Shown here in pieces: positions 15,152-17,243 of a DNA stretch of 17,243 bases. Within the stretch, counting starts at the first letter, position 1. Each line of letters begins with the position of its first letter. This DNA comes from Clostridiales bacterium (GTDB taxonomy: Bacteria > Bacillota > Clostridia > TANB77 > CAG-508): positions 1 to 17,243 of the forward strand of contig DOYA01000172.1 in assembly GCA_003518755.1 (NCBI GenBank). The letters are read 5' to 3'. A program made the translations under genes and the position numbers. The notes under the pieces were generated by a model, which did not search any database, was not told the origin of the DNA, and worked only from the letters and a program-made list of their open reading frames with translations.

Positions 15152-16391
15152 ATGAGAAAACATAAATGTTTTATTATTATACTAATTTTTGTTTTAATTC
15201 CATCTTTTTCTTTAGCTGATGATATTGAAGAATCATATATATCTAATTCATATTATAATATCGAAGTTTCTTCAAATATTTCAACTATTCCAATTATAAA
15301 TGCAAAACACGCAATAATACTAGATAGAGCTTCTAAAACTATTTTGTATGGTAAAAAAGAAAATGAAATATGTAAAATGGCTTCTACAACAAAAATTATG
15401 ACTGCGATTATTGTTTTGGAAAATTGTTCAAATCTTAATGAACAAGTTACTATATCAAAAAAAGCCTCTCGGAACAGGAGGTTCAAGGCTTGGATTATCC
15501 ACAAATGATACAATAACTGTTGAAGATTTACTTTATGGTTTAATGATGGTTTCAGGAAATGATGCTGCTGTTGCTCTTGCAGAATTTATAGGAGGAAGCA
15601 TTCAAAATTTTGCTAATCTTATGAATGAAAAAGCTCATATCCTTAATCTTACATCCACTCATTTTATATCTCCACATGGATTAGACCATGATGAACATTT
15701 TACTACAGCATATGATTTATCTTTACTTACGGATTATGCTTTACAAAATGAGACTTTCTCAAAAATTGTTAAAACGCAAAATTATTCAATACGTATCAAC
15801 AATCATTCTAAACAACTAAGTAATACAAACGAACTATTAGGTTATTTAGAAGGGGTTTATGGTGTAAAAACAGGTTTTACGAATGGGGCTAATAGGTGTC
15901 TTGTTACTGCATGTAAACGTAACGATTTAGATATAATTTGTATAGTTTTAGGATGTGATACTAAAAAAGATAGAACACAAGATAGTATAAAACTAATTAA
16001 CTATATTTTTAATAATTATACAATGGTCAATGTTGAAAATCTTATTAAAACAGAATTTGACAACTGGAAAAAAACTAATCCAAATTATTTTATAATAAAT
16101 AAAAGTATTCAACAAAATTTAAATGTTAAAATTGATGAGTCTCAAATACAATTTGTCAATATTGCACTTATTAATTCTGATATAAATAATATTAATATAT
16201 CAATTAATGTATGCTCATATCTTGAAGCCCCTGTTTTATCAGGTGATAAAGTAGGAAGTATTAATATTCAATTGCCAAATTCATCAAGTTTTACAGTTGA
16301 TATATTTAGTAGTAGCACAATTAAAAAGAAAAACATATATTATTATACAACTATGTTTTTAAAAGATTATTTTTCACTCTTGACTTTTTAG
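15152..16391 (+). pseudogene. dacF: D-alanyl-D-alanine carboxypeptidase (DacF/PBP5 family), split by a +1 frameshift
   Basis: The product would be a low-molecular-weight penicillin-binding protein that trims the terminal D-Ala of peptidoglycan. ATG 15152 is preferred to the adjacent ATG 15149, since GGAGG is five bases from it. A signal peptide covers residues 1-22. The SxxK motif is STTK, with Ser at 78. After ISKKAS (to about 15469) the frame runs into 18 codons of unrelated sequence and stops at 15508. Removing one base (the C at 15470 fits) restores GTGGSRLGLS and the rest: SGN in VSGNDAAVALAE, KTG in GVKTGFTNG, a C-terminal beta domain and an aromatic end that may attach to the membrane. 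The joined protein would be about 412 residues, the normal size. A seven-A run lies just before the site but would favour a -1, not +1, shift. Mutation, sequencing error or recoding are all possible. Confidence 0.87.
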
Positions 16392-16485
16392 ATTTTTTTT
16401 GCTAATATAGATAAGTAACTCTTGCATTAACTATTTATTGAATCTTGATTTAGTATGTAACAGTTACTTTAAATTCCTAATAATT

Positions 16486-16559
16486 GCAGGTATAGTTTAG
16501 TGGTAAAACATGACCTTGCCAAGGTTAAGTTACGGGTCCGATTCCCGTTACCTGCTCCA
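16486..16559 (+). tRNA. tRNA-Gly (GCC)
   Basis: The acceptor stem is GCAGGTA (16486-16492) with TACCTGC (16549-16555), then discriminator T and encoded CCA. The anticodon loop TTGCCAA (16516-16522) gives anticodon GCC at 16518-16520, reading GGC and GGU codons. The T arm (CGGGTCCGATTCCCG) is regular. It lies 94 bases after dacF with no terminator between, and 17 bases before tRNA-Cys. Confidence 0.95.
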
Positions 16560-16576
16560 AAAAATTGAATAATTAT

Positions 16577-16650
16577 GGCGAGTTAGCCAAGCGGTAAGGC
16601 ACGAGTCTGCAAAACTCTGATGATCGGTCCGACTCCGATACTCGCCTCCA
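16577..16650 (+). tRNA. tRNA-Cys (GCA)
   Basis: The acceptor stem is GGCGAGT (16577-16583) with ACTCGCC (16640-16646), then T and encoded CCA. The anticodon loop CTGCAAA (16607-16613) gives anticodon GCA at 16609-16611. The top pair of the anticodon stem is a C-T mismatch; the other four pair. It is expected to be transcribed with tRNA-Gly and to end at the hairpin at about 16702. Confidence 0.95.
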
Positions 16651-16694
16651 TATGTGCGAACTTAAACAGCTCACAGTGAAAAGAATTCAATCAT

Positions 16695-16729
16695 AAAAAA
16701 CGCTCTCTTTTCAAGAGAGTATTTTTTTT
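16695..16729. terminator. Terminator after the tRNA pair, shared with the convergent gene
   Basis: GCTCTCTT (16702-16709) pairs with AAGAGAGT (16713-16720), including one G-T wobble, across a 3-base loop. Eight T follow on the plus strand, and six A precede, so the minus-strand gene ending at 16754 can use it too. Confidence 0.85.
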
Positions 16730-16753
16730 ATATATTTTTACTTTCAATTGTGA

Positions 16754-17243
16754 TTATTTTGAATTTACAGTAACTTTAAAGGTTGTCTTTTTTCCATCAT
16801 ATTCTACTGTTATAGTTTGTGTTCCTGTTTTGTTTTTATCATATCCTGTTATTTTAACTCCTTTTGCTCCCATATCTATAGTTGCTGTAATTGTTTTTGG
16901 ATCTGTTACTTTTCTTACTAAATTATTATCCCAACTTACTATTCTTTCCTTATATGTTACTGTAAGCTTTCCTCCACTTAAATTTAAATTTTCACCTACT
17001 TTATATGTCGTTTTTGTTGGGTTAGATCTTACTGATAAACTATATGTATTAGGTTTAAAATCTATTGTTTTCTTTGTATCTGCATTTATATATTGATTTA
17101 TCTTATAGAAATTTATTACACTTTTTTTTGTGTTCTTATTGTTACAATTAGCCCCATAAACTCCAACATACATTATTCCTTTTTCATCAAATGATATTGA
17201 TTCTATTTCTCCATAATCTAAATTTTTTCCTGATATATATAAT
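16754..17243 (-). CDS. C-terminal part of a secreted-type protein ending in a bacterial Ig-like domain (5' end outside window)
   Basis: The frame is open from the window edge to the stop at 16754 (163 residues seen). An ATG at 17173 exists but has no good ribosome binding site, and coding sequence clearly continues upstream of it (YISGKNLDYGEIESISFDE...), so this is a fragment of a longer gene. The first visible part, with IESISFDEKGIMYVGVYG, looks like a beta-propeller blade or similar repeat. The last ~75 residues resemble a Big_3-type Ig-like domain: KTTYKVGENLNLSGGKLTVTY, then VKITGYD, then GTQTITVEYDGKKTTFKVTV. Such domains are common on clostridial surface proteins. It is convergent with the tRNA genes. 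The function of the main part cannot be determined from what is seen. Confidence 0.8.
   Translation of the reverse strand, partial: LYISGKNLDYGEIESISFDEKGIMYVGVYGANCNNKNTKKSVINFYKINQYINADTKKTIDFKPNTYSLSVRSNPTKTTYKVGENLNLSGGKLTVTYKERIVSWDNNLVRKVTDPKTITATIDMGAKGVKITGYDKNKTGTQTITVEYDGKKTTFKVTVNSK

Noticed and set aside
15455..15466. Seven-A run in dacF as a programmed -1 slippery site
   Set aside because: A -1 shift there does not enter the downstream catalytic frame; a +1 (or -2) shift is required.
16457..16467. Palindrome GTAACAGTTAC upstream of tRNA-Gly as another element end
   Set aside because: It resembles the terminal palindrome at 4626-4640 only over two short GTAAC/GTTAC blocks, which is weak evidence in AT-rich DNA.
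16486..16650. tRNA pair as an integration site for a mobile element
   Set aside because: No integrase gene and no repeated tRNA 3' end is visible in the window.

Overview
The window is an AT-rich stretch of a spore-forming Firmicute, most likely an uncultured gut-type Clostridia. Support for this: strongly A/T-biased codons, GGAGG-type ribosome binding sites, two sporulation-linked genes (a CwlD-like amidase and a SpoVB-family flippase), an L13-type ribosomal leader, and D,D-carboxypeptidase and surface proteins of clostridial type. Species cannot be told from the sequence.

Layout. 1-1274 (-): one open frame that begins as the AddB recombination nuclease subunit and continues in frame into a nucleotide-sugar epimerase, where base composition also changes; this is probably an assembly or recombination chimera at the contig edge. 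1351-2070 (-): cwlD. 2398-2682 (-): HU, with a strong terminator. 2877-4253 (-): spoVB-like flippase. 4254-4791: divergent intergenic region holding a ~300 bp palindromic MITE-like element, then the promoter and L13 leader of rplM-rpsI (4792-5648, +). A shared hairpin separates rpsI from the convergent block on the minus strand.

5687-14751 (-) is the accessory part. In transcription order it holds a 1678-residue secreted, membrane-anchored surface protein with an apparent thioester domain and five tandem repeats; a membrane protein with three Ig-like domains; a receiver-GGDEF protein whose receiver lacks the phosphoacceptor Asp; and a coiled-coil protein with a very acidic tail. The last three probably form one transcription unit, and the giant gene has its own promoter and terminator. 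A surface-attachment locus with a c-di-GMP enzyme alongside is a reasonable inference, not a demonstrated one.

14752-15151 is a second divergent intergenic region carrying a diverged copy of one arm of the palindromic element. Next comes a dacF-type D,D-carboxypeptidase (15152-16391, +) split by a +1 frameshift, then tRNA-Gly(GCC) and tRNA-Cys(GCA), a bidirectional terminator, and the 3' end of a minus-strand gene with a C-terminal Ig-like domain that runs off the window.

The best candidates for novelty are the thioester surface protein with its neighbours, the palindromic repeat family, the addB-epimerase chimera and the frameshift in dacF. I see no CRISPR array, transposase, phage gene or complete defence system.
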